Assembly (NCBI RefSeq): GCF_000412675.1
Contig: NC_021505.1
Span: forward strand, 3,776,501-3,840,500
Source: Pseudomonas putida NBRC 14164
Lineage (GTDB): Bacteria; Pseudomonadota; Gammaproteobacteria; Pseudomonadales; Pseudomonadaceae
Reading direction: 5' to 3'
Length of the DNA: 64,000 bases
Part shown: one piece after another, positions 8,914 through 16,674 of the stretch
How positions within the stretch are numbered: position 1 is the first letter of the stretch
Layout of the letters: each line of letters starts with the position of its first letter
Made by a program: the position numbers and the translations under genes
The notes under the pieces: model-generated
What the model was told of the DNA's origin: nothing
The model's database searches: none
What the model saw: the letters and a program-made list of their open reading frames with translations, nothing else

Positions 8914-9975
8914 TCAGGCGCGGCATTGGGCCAGCAGTTCATGGGCAGCTTGCAGAGGCCGCGGGTCGACCCAGTCGGCAATGTCGAAATCGGCTTCGAG
9001 GAAACCGTGCAGGTACAGGAAGTCTTTTTGTGTGCCGAGGAAGGCCAGCCGCTGTGCGGACAGGTCCGGCGCCAGGGTGGTGTGGAAGTCACCGCGGTAG
9101 GCCTCGGCCACGCCCTGGCTGCCCGCACGGGTTTCTTCTTCGAGAATGCGGTTGAGCGCGTCACGGTTGCCGGCTGCCCACTCGGCGGCACGCAAGGTCT
9201 GGGCAAGGAAGCGCGCCACCAGGTCGAAATGGTTGTCGAGCAGGCGCTGATGCACGGTGATCGGCCGCGGGGTGCCGTTGTTGATGCGGTGGCGTGGGTC
9301 GGGCAGCAGGTCGAGGTCGACGCCGACCACCAGGCCCAGCCGGCGTGCGGCATCGGCGGCCGCCGCGCCTTTCACGTACACGGCATCGACTTCACCGCGC
9401 GCCAGGTATTCCAGCCCCGACCATAGCCGCTGCAAGCCCAGCTCCGGGGTGGCGGCACTGGCCTGGTCGAGCAGGGCCACTTCCACCAGTTGCACGTCAT
9501 CGAGGTGCAGGCCTGCCGATGCCAGGGCGCCTTTGTAACCGTGAAGGCTCATGGCCCGGGCAATGCTGCCCGGCCGGCTGTCGCCCCAGGCCGGCAGCGC
9601 CAGGCGTTTGCCGTGCAGGTCGGCGGCGCTGCGGATGCCGGAATCCGGGCGGACCAGGATGGTTTGCCATTCCTCGATCCAGGTCAGGCCGATCAGCCGG
9701 CTGGGCGAGCCGGCCGCACGCGCCGCCAGCGCCGGCACGTTGCCGCCTTCGCGAAACAGCCCAGGCAGTTGGTGATCGTAGTGGTGATGGCCAAGCTGAC
9801 GGGCCTCCTGCAGGGTCGAGACGGGCAAGCCATCGGCAGCAAACTCTTGCTCAAGCCAGCCGAGCTTGTAGGCCAGGCCTGAGGCGGTGGGCACCGGGCA
9901 ACGCGTGAACCAGATGCGTTCCAGGGCGGATGGGTCGTCTGCCAGGCGTTTTGCTGTGGGGGTTGCGAAGGTCAT
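8914..9975 (-). CDS. DszB-like desulfinase-family protein (Cys/His/Arg site intact)
   Basis: A 353-residue protein with the periplasmic-binding-protein fold but no signal peptide. I place the start at 9975, with AAGGAG 7 nt upstream; a longer frame to 10008 would leave almost no room between the sigma-54 promoter at 10010-10024 and the start. It shows FTRCPVPTA with Cys26, then HYDH (His65) and FREGGNVPAL (Arg75). These match the catalytic Cys27, His60 and Arg70 of DszB, 2-hydroxybiphenyl-2-sulfinate desulfinase, with the same His-to-Arg spacing of 10. Such enzymes remove sulfite from a sulfinate. It is the first gene of the seven-gene leftward operon. Automated pipelines may name it an ABC binding protein. 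Confidence 0.8.
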   Translation of the reverse strand: MTFATPTAKRLADDPSALERIWFTRCPVPTASGLAYKLGWLEQEFAADGLPVSTLQEARQLGHHHYDHQLPGLFREGGNVPALAARAAGSPSRLIGLTWIEEWQTILVRPDSGIRSAADLHGKRLALPAWGDSRPGSIARAMSLHGYKGALASAGLHLDDVQLVEVALLDQASAATPELGLQRLWSGLEYLARGEVDAVYVKGAAAADAARRLGLVVGVDLDLLPDPRHRINNGTPRPITVHQRLLDNHFDLVARFLAQTLRAAEWAAGNRDALNRILEEETRAGSQGVAEAYRGDFHTTLAPDLSAQRLAFLGTQKDFLYLHGFLEADFDIADWVDPRPLQAAHELLAQCRA

Positions 9976-10009
9976 GGGGGGGCTCCTTGGGCGTCGTGCA
10001 GGCACCATT

Positions 10010-10024
10010 GCAGTGTGCGTGCCA
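10010..10024 (-). promoter_or_regulatory. Sigma-54 (-24/-12) promoter of the leftward operon
   Basis: Read on the minus strand this is TGGCACGCACACTGC, matching the TGGCACG-N4-TTGC consensus except CTGC for TTGC. The GG-to-GC spacing is correct. Transcription would start near 9998, about 20 nt before the ATG at 9975. The shared enhancer-like palindromes lie at 10109-10147. Confidence 0.75.
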
Positions 10025-10108
10025 ACCGCTGGAGGCCTTGATTTACCTGGGTTTTAGTATTTTTTCAGGGAGCTGGGTGCTTGGCTGGGAGCAGGATTGC
10101 GGGTGGGG

Positions 10109-10147
10109 TGCTGCCAGATCAGCAGGGTGGCTGCTGCTGGCGCAGCA
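10109..10147. promoter_or_regulatory. Two TGCTG-N6-CAGCA palindromes (putative activator sites)
   Basis: Perfect palindromes lie at 10109-10124 (spacer CCAGAT) and 10132-10147 (spacer CTGGCG), centres 23 bp apart. They sit between two divergent sigma-54 promoters, 42 bp before the -24 element of the rightward one, the place expected for an enhancer-binding protein. The same motif recurs before three other sigma-54 promoters in this window. Confidence 0.72.
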
Positions 10148-10188
10148 AGAGCTTGTACAAGCCACGCAGGCTGGGGCCTGAAGAGGGG

Positions 10189-10203
10189 TGGCAAAGATAT
10201 TGC
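10189..10203 (+). promoter_or_regulatory. Sigma-54 (-24/-12) promoter of the DszC/SfnC-like gene
   Basis: TGGCAAAGATATTGC has the invariant GG and GC at the right distance and TTGC at -12. It lies 87 nt before the ATG at 10291, with the palindrome pair just upstream. Confidence 0.75.
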
Positions 10204-10231
10204 TCTAGGGCTTGGTACCGCGGTGTGGCCA

Positions 10232-10251
10232 TTCGCGGGCATGCCCGCGAA
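10232..10251. repeat. Short REP-like palindrome
   Basis: TTCGCGGGCATGCCCGCGAA is a perfect 20-bp palindrome, resembling the core of the TTCGCGGG class of REP. It lies in the leader of the SfnC-like mRNA, just before the start codon region. Confidence 0.7.
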
Positions 10252-10290
10252 ACAGGCGCACTAGCCCTTCAGACAATTCGAGACCCCACC

Positions 10291-11523
10291 ATGAGTGCCA
10301 TAGAACCCTCCCCCGCCCGCCACCTGACCAGCGAAGCCGACGCCATCGAAACCGCCCGCCAGGTGGCCGCGCAAATCGCCGAACTGGCCGCCGACCCGCG
10401 CAACAACGGCCAGCTCCCCCACCGCCAGGCCGAGCTGTTGTCCAGCAGCGGCCTGACCGCCATCGCTGTGCCCGCCCAGTTCGGCGGCCTAGGTGCCTCG
10501 GTGCAGACCGTGGTCGAAACCGTGCGCCTGGTCTCCACTGCCGACGGCGGTGTAGGCCAGTTGCTGCAAATTCACAACGTGATGCTGCGCGGCATCTTTA
10601 CCGGCTACCCCGATGAAGTACGCGACCGGCTGATTGCCGACGTGCTCGCCGGCAAGCGCTTCGGCAACGCACTGGCCGAAGTCGGCGGCAAGAACAAGTT
10701 CGCCCTCAAGACCCGGGTCGAGCGCCGCGCCGATGGCCAGTGGGTACTCAACGGCAGCAAGTTCTACTCCACCGGTTCCTACCTGGCCGAGTGGATCTCG
10801 CTGACCGCCGCCAGCGAAGACGGCGGCGTCGGCGTGCTGCTGCATCGCGACACCCCCGGGCTGACCCTGATCGATGACTGGCAAGCCTTCGGCCAGCAGA
10901 ACTCGGTAAGCGGTACGGTAAATTTCGACAACATCGTGCTCGACGAGCGCTACCTGACCCGCCGTGCCGGGCCGATGAAGCGCACCGGCCTGACCTTCCC
11001 GCAGATCCTCCACGCCGCCATCGACACCGGCATCGCCGCTGGCGCCTTGCAGGCGGCTGTCGAGTACCTGCGCGAGCATGCCCGGGCCTGGGTGGAGAGC
11101 GGCGTAGAGCGCGCCAGTGACGAGCCGCATGTCATTCGCCAGATCGGTGAGTATGCCGTGGCGCTGCGCGGTGCCGAGTCGGTGCTGCGCGAGGCGGCGC
11201 GGGTGTTCGACGAACACGAGCGCGACCCGGAAAACAAGGCGTTGCAGGATGAGCTGATCTTGTCGGTAGCTACCGCCCGTGCGCATTCCGATGCTGCATC
11301 GCTGAAGATTTCCAGTGACCTGTTCTCGTTGCTGGGGGCCAGCGCTTCGCTGAGCAAGTGGAACCTCGACCGCTTCTGGCGCAATGCCCGGGTGCACACC
11401 ACCCACGACCCGATCCGCTGGCGGCTGCACAACGTGGGCAACTACTACCTGAACGGGGCCGACCCGGGGGAGTACACGGCGGTGCTCAATGCCAAGGAGA
11501 GCCAGGGCGCTACCCGCCGTTGA
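10291..11523 (+). CDS. SfnC/DszC-like flavin monooxygenase (acyl-CoA dehydrogenase fold)
   Basis: A 410-residue protein of the acyl-CoA dehydrogenase superfamily, subgroup of FMNH2-dependent sulfur monooxygenases (DszC, SfnC). Visible signs are an N-terminal helical domain, the middle beta-domain block WVLNGSKFYSTGSYLAEW (~150-167), and the C-terminal block HTTHDPIRWRLHNVGNYYLNG, which resembles DszC-type enzymes and lacks the usual acyl-CoA dehydrogenase catalytic Glu context. These enzymes oxidise sulfides or sulfones, or act on small sulfonates, with reduced flavin. The gene has its own sigma-54 promoter and is followed after about 90 nt by the ABC exporter pair. Confidence 0.85.
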   Translation: MSAIEPSPARHLTSEADAIETARQVAAQIAELAADPRNNGQLPHRQAELLSSSGLTAIAVPAQFGGLGASVQTVVETVRLVSTADGGVGQLLQIHNVMLRGIFTGYPDEVRDRLIADVLAGKRFGNALAEVGGKNKFALKTRVERRADGQWVLNGSKFYSTGSYLAEWISLTAASEDGGVGVLLHRDTPGLTLIDDWQAFGQQNSVSGTVNFDNIVLDERYLTRRAGPMKRTGLTFPQILHAAIDTGIAAGALQAAVEYLREHARAWVESGVERASDEPHVIRQIGEYAVALRGAESVLREAARVFDEHERDPENKALQDELILSVATARAHSDAASLKISSDLFSLLGASASLSKWNLDRFWRNARVHTTHDPIRWRLHNVGNYYLNGADPGEYTAVLNAKESQGATRR

Positions 11524-11539
11524 ATCCATTTGGGGCCGG

Positions 11540-11582
11540 GGGGCGCGTCGCGCCCCATTCGCGGCACAAGGCCGCTCCTACA
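11540..11582. repeat. Hairpin followed by a single REP element
   Basis: A GC hairpin (GGGCGCG...CGCGCCC) at 11540-11555 is followed by one REP unit, TTCGCGGCACAAGGCCGCTC..., at 11558-11582. It may attenuate read-through from the SfnC-like gene into the exporter genes. Confidence 0.6.
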
Positions 11583-11614
11583 AGGGCGGCGTCGCATTCT
11601 GATCGAGCATCTAC

Positions 11615-13390
11615 ATGAACCACCCGCTTCTTCGGGCATTGGCCATCTACCGCGAAATGCCTTGGCGCTTTGCTCTGGTCGCTGCCTTGTACATTGCCGG
11701 CAACCTCGGCCTGGCCTGGCAGCAGTGGCTGATCGGCCATGCGGTCGATGATGTCAGCGCCGGCCGCGCCGTGCTGCGCCTGGCCGACGGCAGCCTGGAC
11801 GCCCGCGTGGCCTGGCACTGGTTGTGGCTGCTGCTGGCCATCGCCCTGGGCCGCGGCCTGCTGCAATACGCCGCCGCCGTGCTGTCGCTGGTGCTCAGCC
11901 AGGCCCTGCTCACGCGCCTGCGTGAACGCATCCTCAGCCAGGTGCAGCGCCTGCACCTGGGCTATCACTGGCAGCACGGCATGGGCGAACTGGTCACCCG
12001 CACCACCCGCGATGCCGACAAAGTGCGCGACGCGCTGATCACCTTCTGGCGGCAGATCATCGAAACCCCGCTGGTGGTAATCGTTGCTGTGGGCCTGTTG
12101 AGTTGGTACGACCCGCTGCTGGGGCTGGTGCCACTGCTGCTGACCGGCGCCGGGCTATGGCTGTTCGTGGTGCAGACCGATCGCCTGGTCACCCTCGACC
12201 GTGCCGTGGGCGCCGCCTATGACCAGGTCAGCCAGGACCTCGCCGAAGGCATCGGTGGCGTGCGGGTGATCAAGGCATTTGGCCTGGAACAGCAACGCAT
12301 TGCCCGCTTCGCCCGGCAGGTGGAGGTGTTCACCGGTCATGCCCGCGCCGCCCTTGCCTACGCCAGTTCGCGCATTCCGCTGCCGCAGGCGGTGGTGGCG
12401 CTGGGGCATGTGTGGATCCTGGTCTACGGCGCCCATCGCGTGGCGGCCGGCGCGCTGGGCATCGGTGAGCTGGTCACTTCGCTGCTGGTGGCCACCACGC
12501 TGGTGTTCCGCATCGAAGGCATCGGCCGGGTGATGCAGACTTTCGCCGATGCCCGCGCCAGTGCCGAACGCATCTGGCAACTGCTGGACGAACGCCCGGC
12601 CATCGTCGGCGGCCATGCCACCCTGCCCGAAGGGCCGTTGGGGCTGAAGGTGAACCAGGTGCAAGTCAGTGCAGCAGAAGCTGGCCGGCCTATCCTGCAG
12701 GATTGCTCGCTGACCCTGCTGCCCGGTGAGGTGGTGGCGCTGGTCGGCGCCACCGGCACGGGTAAAAGCCTGCTGGCCAGCCTGCTGCCACGTTTGGCCG
12801 ATGTACAGCACGGCAGCGTCCAGGTCGGCAGCGATACTGCAGGTTGGCACGACGTGCGTGACCTCGACCTGGCCGACCTGCGCCGCCGTGTGCAGGTGCT
12901 GCCCCAGGAGAGCTTTCTGTTCTCCGACAGCCTGGCCGCCAACCTGCGCCTGGCCGCACCGCAGGCCAGTGACGCCCAGTTGCGTGAAGGTATGCGCCTG
13001 GCCGCTGCAGAGGACGTGCTGGAACGCCTGCCCCACGGCCTCGACACGCCGCTGGGCGACCGCGGCGTGACCCTGTCCGGCGGCCAGCGCCAGCGCCTGT
13101 GCCTGGCCCGGGCGCTGCTCGGCGCGCCGGACATCCTGTGCCTCGACGACGCCACCAGCGCCCTGGATGCCCTGGGCGAACGCCAGGTGCTGCACAACAT
13201 CCGCCGCCTGCACAGCGCCAGCGGCCAAGGCCCGACCTTGCTGCTGATCACCAGTCGCCTCTCCACCCTGCTGCTGGCCGACCGCGTGCTGATGCTGGAA
13301 AACGGCCGCATCACTGCCAACGGCAGCCATGCCGAGCTGTGCACGAACAACGCCCATTACCGCGACTTGCTGGGGATCGACCATGACTGA
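11615..13390 (+). CDS. ABC exporter half-transporter with degenerate ATPase site (subunit 1)
   Basis: A 591-residue type I ABC exporter subunit: a six-helix membrane domain (~1-320) then an ATP-binding domain. Walker A is GATGTGKS (~380), the signature is a canonical LSGGQRQR, but Walker B ends LCLDDATSALD (~510), with Asp in place of the catalytic Glu, and the switch His is Ser (ITSRLST). This is the pattern of the catalytically weak half of a heterodimeric exporter. The partner gene overlaps it by 8 nt. It lies inside an organosulfur cluster, so it may expel a toxic substrate or by-product; the cargo is not known from sequence. Confidence 0.9.
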   Translation: MNHPLLRALAIYREMPWRFALVAALYIAGNLGLAWQQWLIGHAVDDVSAGRAVLRLADGSLDARVAWHWLWLLLAIALGRGLLQYAAAVLSLVLSQALLTRLRERILSQVQRLHLGYHWQHGMGELVTRTTRDADKVRDALITFWRQIIETPLVVIVAVGLLSWYDPLLGLVPLLLTGAGLWLFVVQTDRLVTLDRAVGAAYDQVSQDLAEGIGGVRVIKAFGLEQQRIARFARQVEVFTGHARAALAYASSRIPLPQAVVALGHVWILVYGAHRVAAGALGIGELVTSLLVATTLVFRIEGIGRVMQTFADARASAERIWQLLDERPAIVGGHATLPEGPLGLKVNQVQVSAAEAGRPILQDCSLTLLPGEVVALVGATGTGKSLLASLLPRLADVQHGSVQVGSDTAGWHDVRDLDLADLRRRVQVLPQESFLFSDSLAANLRLAAPQASDAQLREGMRLAAAEDVLERLPHGLDTPLGDRGVTLSGGQRQRLCLARALLGAPDILCLDDATSALDALGERQVLHNIRRLHSASGQGPTLLLITSRLSTLLLADRVLMLENGRITANGSHAELCTNNAHYRDLLGIDHD

Positions 13391-15233
13391 TGCGCAGCAC
13401 ACCCCCGCCAGCGATATCGACATCGAACAACGCCTGGCCCGCCAGGCGCTGGACCGGGGCATGTTCCACCGCTTGCTGCCGCTGTTGCAGCCCATTCGCG
13501 GGCAGATCCTTGCCGTGATCGGCATCGAGCTGCTGCTGGTATTTACCGTGTTCCTGCGCCCGTGGTTCGTGCGGGAACTGCTGGACAAGGGCCTGGTGCC
13601 CAGCGCCGACCACTGGCTGCTCGACGAGCGCCTGGTACTGTGGCTGGGCCTGGGGCTGGCCGCGAGCTGGCTGGGGCGCTTTCTGCTGGCCGGGGTGTCG
13701 CAGTTCATCGCCGGGCGCGCAGCGATCGGCGTGCTCAACGCCTTACGGGTGAAAGTGTTCGCCCATGTGCAGGCGCTGTCGGTGAGCTACTTCGACCAGA
13801 CCCGTGCCGGGCGCATCATTTCCCGTGCCGACCGGGACGTGGATGCGCTGGAGCCCTTGCTGGTGCAGGGCCCGCCCGAGCTGCTCGGCGCCTTGCTGCG
13901 CTGCGGCCTGGCAGCGGTAATGCTGTGGCGCATCGACCCCAGCTTCTTCTACAGCCTGGCTGCCACGGTACCGTTGCTGGTCGTGGCCACCTGGCGCTTC
14001 AAACGGGTTTCGCAGCGCAATTGGGCCAAGGTGGCCGAGCAGCGCAGCCGCTTCACCGCACACCTGGTGGAAAGTGTGAGTGGAGTGCGGCTGATCCAAC
14101 AGTGCGGGCAAGAGCAGACCAACCAGGCACGTTACCGACGCCTGCTGGAAGACTTCAACCAGGCGCTGATCCGCGGCAGCCTGCGGGCCGGCTGGTTCGC
14201 CCCGTTTACCGCATTGCTCAGCACCGCCGGCATGGCCGTACTGTTGCTGGTGGGTGCTCATGGCCTGGCCGAGGGCAAGGTCAGCGTGGGCCAGGTTGCC
14301 GAGAGCCTGTTCTACGTGTTCCTGTTCCTTGGGCCGCTGCAAGAGCTGTCGGACCTGTTCGAGCGCTACGCCACCGGCAGCGCTTCAGCGCAGCGCATTT
14401 TCCTGCTGCTCGACACCCGCCCACAAGTGCTCGACCCGCCAGCGCCACACGCCCTGTCCAGGGCGCGCGGCCAGGTGGACTTCGACGCGGTCGGCTTTGC
14501 CTATACCCCGAACAGCTCGCGCCCGGTGATCGACGGGCTCCACCTACATATTCGCGCTGGTGAAGTGCTGGCCATCGTCGGCCCTTCCGGGCACGGCAAG
14601 AGTACCCTGGTGCAGTTGCTGACGCGCTTCTACGAAGTGCAGCACGGCGCCGTGAAGCTGGACGGCATCGACCTGCGTGCGCTGGCCCAGCATGACTTGC
14701 GGCGCAACGTGGGCGTGGTGCTGCAGGACAACGTGCTGTTCAGCGGCAGCATCCTCGACAACCTGCGCCTGGCCGCGCCATCTGCCGACGATGCACAACT
14801 GGTGGCCGCAGCCCGTGAGCTGGGTGCCGACGAGGTGCTGGAGCGCCTGCCACAGCGCTACGAAACCGAAGTTGGCCCACTGGGCGCGCACCTGAGCCAT
14901 GGCCAGCGCCAGCTGGTGTGCCTGGTGCGGGCCTACCTGGCCGACCCGGCGGTGCTGGTGCTGGACGAAGCCACCTCGGCAGTGGACGTGCACACCGAGC
15001 GACGTATCCAGCGCGCGCTGCGCAGGCTGTGCCAGGGGCGGACTGCGATCATCATCGCCCACCGCCTGGCGACCATTCGCGATGCCGACCGGATTGCCGT
15101 GGTGAAGCATGGGCGGGTGGTGGAGCAAGGGGCGCATGCCGATCTGATCAAGCGTAATGGCGCCTATGCGGCGCTGTACGACGCGTACCTGCGCAGTGCG
15201 GGAGCGGTTGTAACCGAGGGGATCGAAGTCTGA
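13383..15233 (+). CDS. ABC exporter half-transporter with consensus ATPase site (subunit 2)
   Basis: A 616-residue partner of the preceding gene. It has a longer N-terminal tail, a six-helix membrane domain, Walker A GPSGHGKST (~401), Walker B VLVLDEATSAVD with the catalytic Glu (~527) and the switch His (IAHRLAT). Its signature is LSHGQ (~504) instead of LSGGQ. The altered signature faces the altered Walker B of subunit 1, so one of the two ATP sites is degenerate and the other is normal. The ATG overlaps the previous stop (ATGACTGA), so the two subunits are made together. Confidence 0.9.
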   Translation: MTDAQHTPASDIDIEQRLARQALDRGMFHRLLPLLQPIRGQILAVIGIELLLVFTVFLRPWFVRELLDKGLVPSADHWLLDERLVLWLGLGLAASWLGRFLLAGVSQFIAGRAAIGVLNALRVKVFAHVQALSVSYFDQTRAGRIISRADRDVDALEPLLVQGPPELLGALLRCGLAAVMLWRIDPSFFYSLAATVPLLVVATWRFKRVSQRNWAKVAEQRSRFTAHLVESVSGVRLIQQCGQEQTNQARYRRLLEDFNQALIRGSLRAGWFAPFTALLSTAGMAVLLLVGAHGLAEGKVSVGQVAESLFYVFLFLGPLQELSDLFERYATGSASAQRIFLLLDTRPQVLDPPAPHALSRARGQVDFDAVGFAYTPNSSRPVIDGLHLHIRAGEVLAIVGPSGHGKSTLVQLLTRFYEVQHGAVKLDGIDLRALAQHDLRRNVGVVLQDNVLFSGSILDNLRLAAPSADDAQLVAAARELGADEVLERLPQRYETEVGPLGAHLSHGQRQLVCLVRAYLADPAVLVLDEATSAVDVHTERRIQRALRRLCQGRTAIIIAHRLATIRDADRIAVVKHGRVVEQGAHADLIKRNGAYAALYDAYLRSAGAVVTEGIEV

Positions 15234-15237
15234 CTTG

Positions 15238-15335
15238 CCGGCCTCTTCGCGGGTAAACCGTTCCCACAGGATCACCACAGCATTCGATTACCTGTGAGGT
15301 ACCTGTGGGAGCGGGTTGACCCGCGAAGAGGCCGG
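15238..15335. repeat. Inverted pair of REP elements (CCTCTTCGCGGG class)
   Basis: Arms at 15238-15270 and 15302-15335 pair as CCGGCCTCTTCGCGGGTAAA... with ...GACCCGCGAAGAGGCCGG. They close off the exporter transcript and sit just upstream of the regulatory region of the next gene. Confidence 0.9.
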
Positions 15336-15344
15336 GCCTGTTCA

Positions 15345-15392
15345 TGCTGCTACCCCAGCATCCATTGCTGCCGCACTGCTGCCACAGCAGCA
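15345..15392. promoter_or_regulatory. Two TGCTG-N6-CAGCA palindromes (putative activator sites)
   Basis: Perfect sites lie at 15345-15360 (spacer CTACCC) and 15377-15392 (spacer CCACAG), centres 32 bp apart. The proximal one ends 55 bp before the -24 element at 15447. Confidence 0.72.
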
Positions 15393-15446
15393 GCCCTCTC
15401 CCCGTCTACTCCTCAAACCCCCGCCCTACAGGCCACGCGCCACGCA

Positions 15447-15461
15447 TGGCACAGCCGTTGC
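15447..15461 (+). promoter_or_regulatory. Sigma-54 (-24/-12) promoter of the SsuD-like gene
   Basis: TGGCACAGCCGTTGC fits the consensus at all key bases (TGGCAC, TTGC, correct spacing). It lies 43 nt before the ATG at 15505. Confidence 0.82.
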
Positions 15462-15504
15462 ACCACCGTCCCTATACGCACAACCTCCCCCTTCAGGAGC
15501 CCCC

Positions 15505-16656
15505 ATGACCACCGAATTCTTCTGGCGCCTGCCCTTGGGCACCGATGGCCCACAGCTGTCCACCGACCGCCACAACCGCGGCAACCCCGCGCACCGCCCA
15601 GGCAACATCGCCCCCGGCCGCCTGCCCGATGGCCAGGCCGATGGCTTCACCTACATCGACTACATCGCCCAGGTCGCCAAGGCCGCCGAGCTGGCCGGGT
15701 TCGAAGGTGCGTTGCTGCCCACCGGCCCGGAGCCGTGGATAGCCGCCGCCGCGCTGGCCCGCGAAACCCGGCGCATCCGCTTCCTGATCGCCTTCCAGGC
15801 CACCTGGACCCTGCCCGCCTACGCCGCCCAGCAGGCGGCAATCCTGCAGAACCTCAGCGGTGGCCGGCTGGACTGGAACATCATCACCGGCGGCAACCCG
15901 ACCAGCCAACGGGCCAATGGCGACTTCCTGGAGCATGACTTGCGCTACAAGCGCACCGGCGAATTCCTCGACGTGATCCAGGGCCTGTGGACACAGGAAA
16001 AGTTCTCCTACGAAGGCGATATCTACCGCCTGGAGAACGGCAGCCTGCCGCCGGGCCTGCAACACGAACGCAAACCGGGCGTGTACTTCTCCGGGTTTTC
16101 CGATGCCGCACTGGACGTGGCCGCGCGCCACGCCGATGTGTACCTGAACTGGGCCGAGCCCATCGATAAGCTCAAGCCGCATATCGAACGCGTGCGCGAG
16201 TTGGCCGACAAGCAGGGGCGCACCGTGCGTTTCGGCCTGCGTGTCGACCTGTTCGCCCGCGAGACCGAAGAACAAGCCTGGCGCGAGCTGCGCCAGCAGT
16301 TCGAGCGCCTGGAAGGCAAGGCCAGCGCCAGCGCCAAGGGCTTCGTGACCGGCTCGGACTCTGTCGGCGGTGCACGCCAGGCGGCCTATCACCAAGGCTT
16401 GCAGGGCTTCGACGAACTGATCCTGGCGCGCAACCTGTGGGCCGGCTTCGCCAAGGCCAAGCCCGGCCCCACCGTGGGTTTGGTGGGCAGCCATCACAAT
16501 ATCGCCGAACGCCTGGCTGAATACCGCGATGCCGGTTTCAGCACCTTCATCCTCGCCGCCAACCCGCACCTGGAAGAGGCCCTGCGCATCGGCCAGGAAG
16601 TGTTGCCGCTGGTGCAGCAGGCGGCCACCACCACCCCTTTGCAGGCCAGTGCCTGA
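15505..16656 (+). CDS. SsuD-family FMNH2-dependent alkanesulfonate-type monooxygenase
   Basis: A 383-residue protein, the same length class as SsuD. The start has CAGGAG 6 nt upstream and follows the sigma-54 promoter. Family blocks: GFEGALLPTGPEPWIAAAAL (~65-85), LPAYAAQQAAILQNLSGGRL, WNIITGGNP, YFSGFSDAALDVAARHADVY, and the C-terminal FILAANPHLEEALRIGQEVLPL. At the SsuD Arg226/His228 position it reads GLRVDLFARET, so the Arg is kept and the His is Asp. It heads a three-gene operon with two DszB-like genes, which suggests that the monooxygenase product, such as a sulfinate, is passed to them. Confidence 0.88.
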   Translation: MTTEFFWRLPLGTDGPQLSTDRHNRGNPAHRPGNIAPGRLPDGQADGFTYIDYIAQVAKAAELAGFEGALLPTGPEPWIAAAALARETRRIRFLIAFQATWTLPAYAAQQAAILQNLSGGRLDWNIITGGNPTSQRANGDFLEHDLRYKRTGEFLDVIQGLWTQEKFSYEGDIYRLENGSLPPGLQHERKPGVYFSGFSDAALDVAARHADVYLNWAEPIDKLKPHIERVRELADKQGRTVRFGLRVDLFARETEEQAWRELRQQFERLEGKASASAKGFVTGSDSVGGARQAAYHQGLQGFDELILARNLWAGFAKAKPGPTVGLVGSHHNIAERLAEYRDAGFSTFILAANPHLEEALRIGQEVLPLVQQAATTTPLQASA

Positions 16657-16674
16657 AGCCGAACGGAGCTGAAC

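Noticed and set aside
8914..10008. Start at 10008 for the DszB-like gene
   Set aside because: It is adjacent to the -12 element of the sigma-54 promoter and upstream of the predicted transcription start near 9998; ATG 9975 has a good ribosome site.
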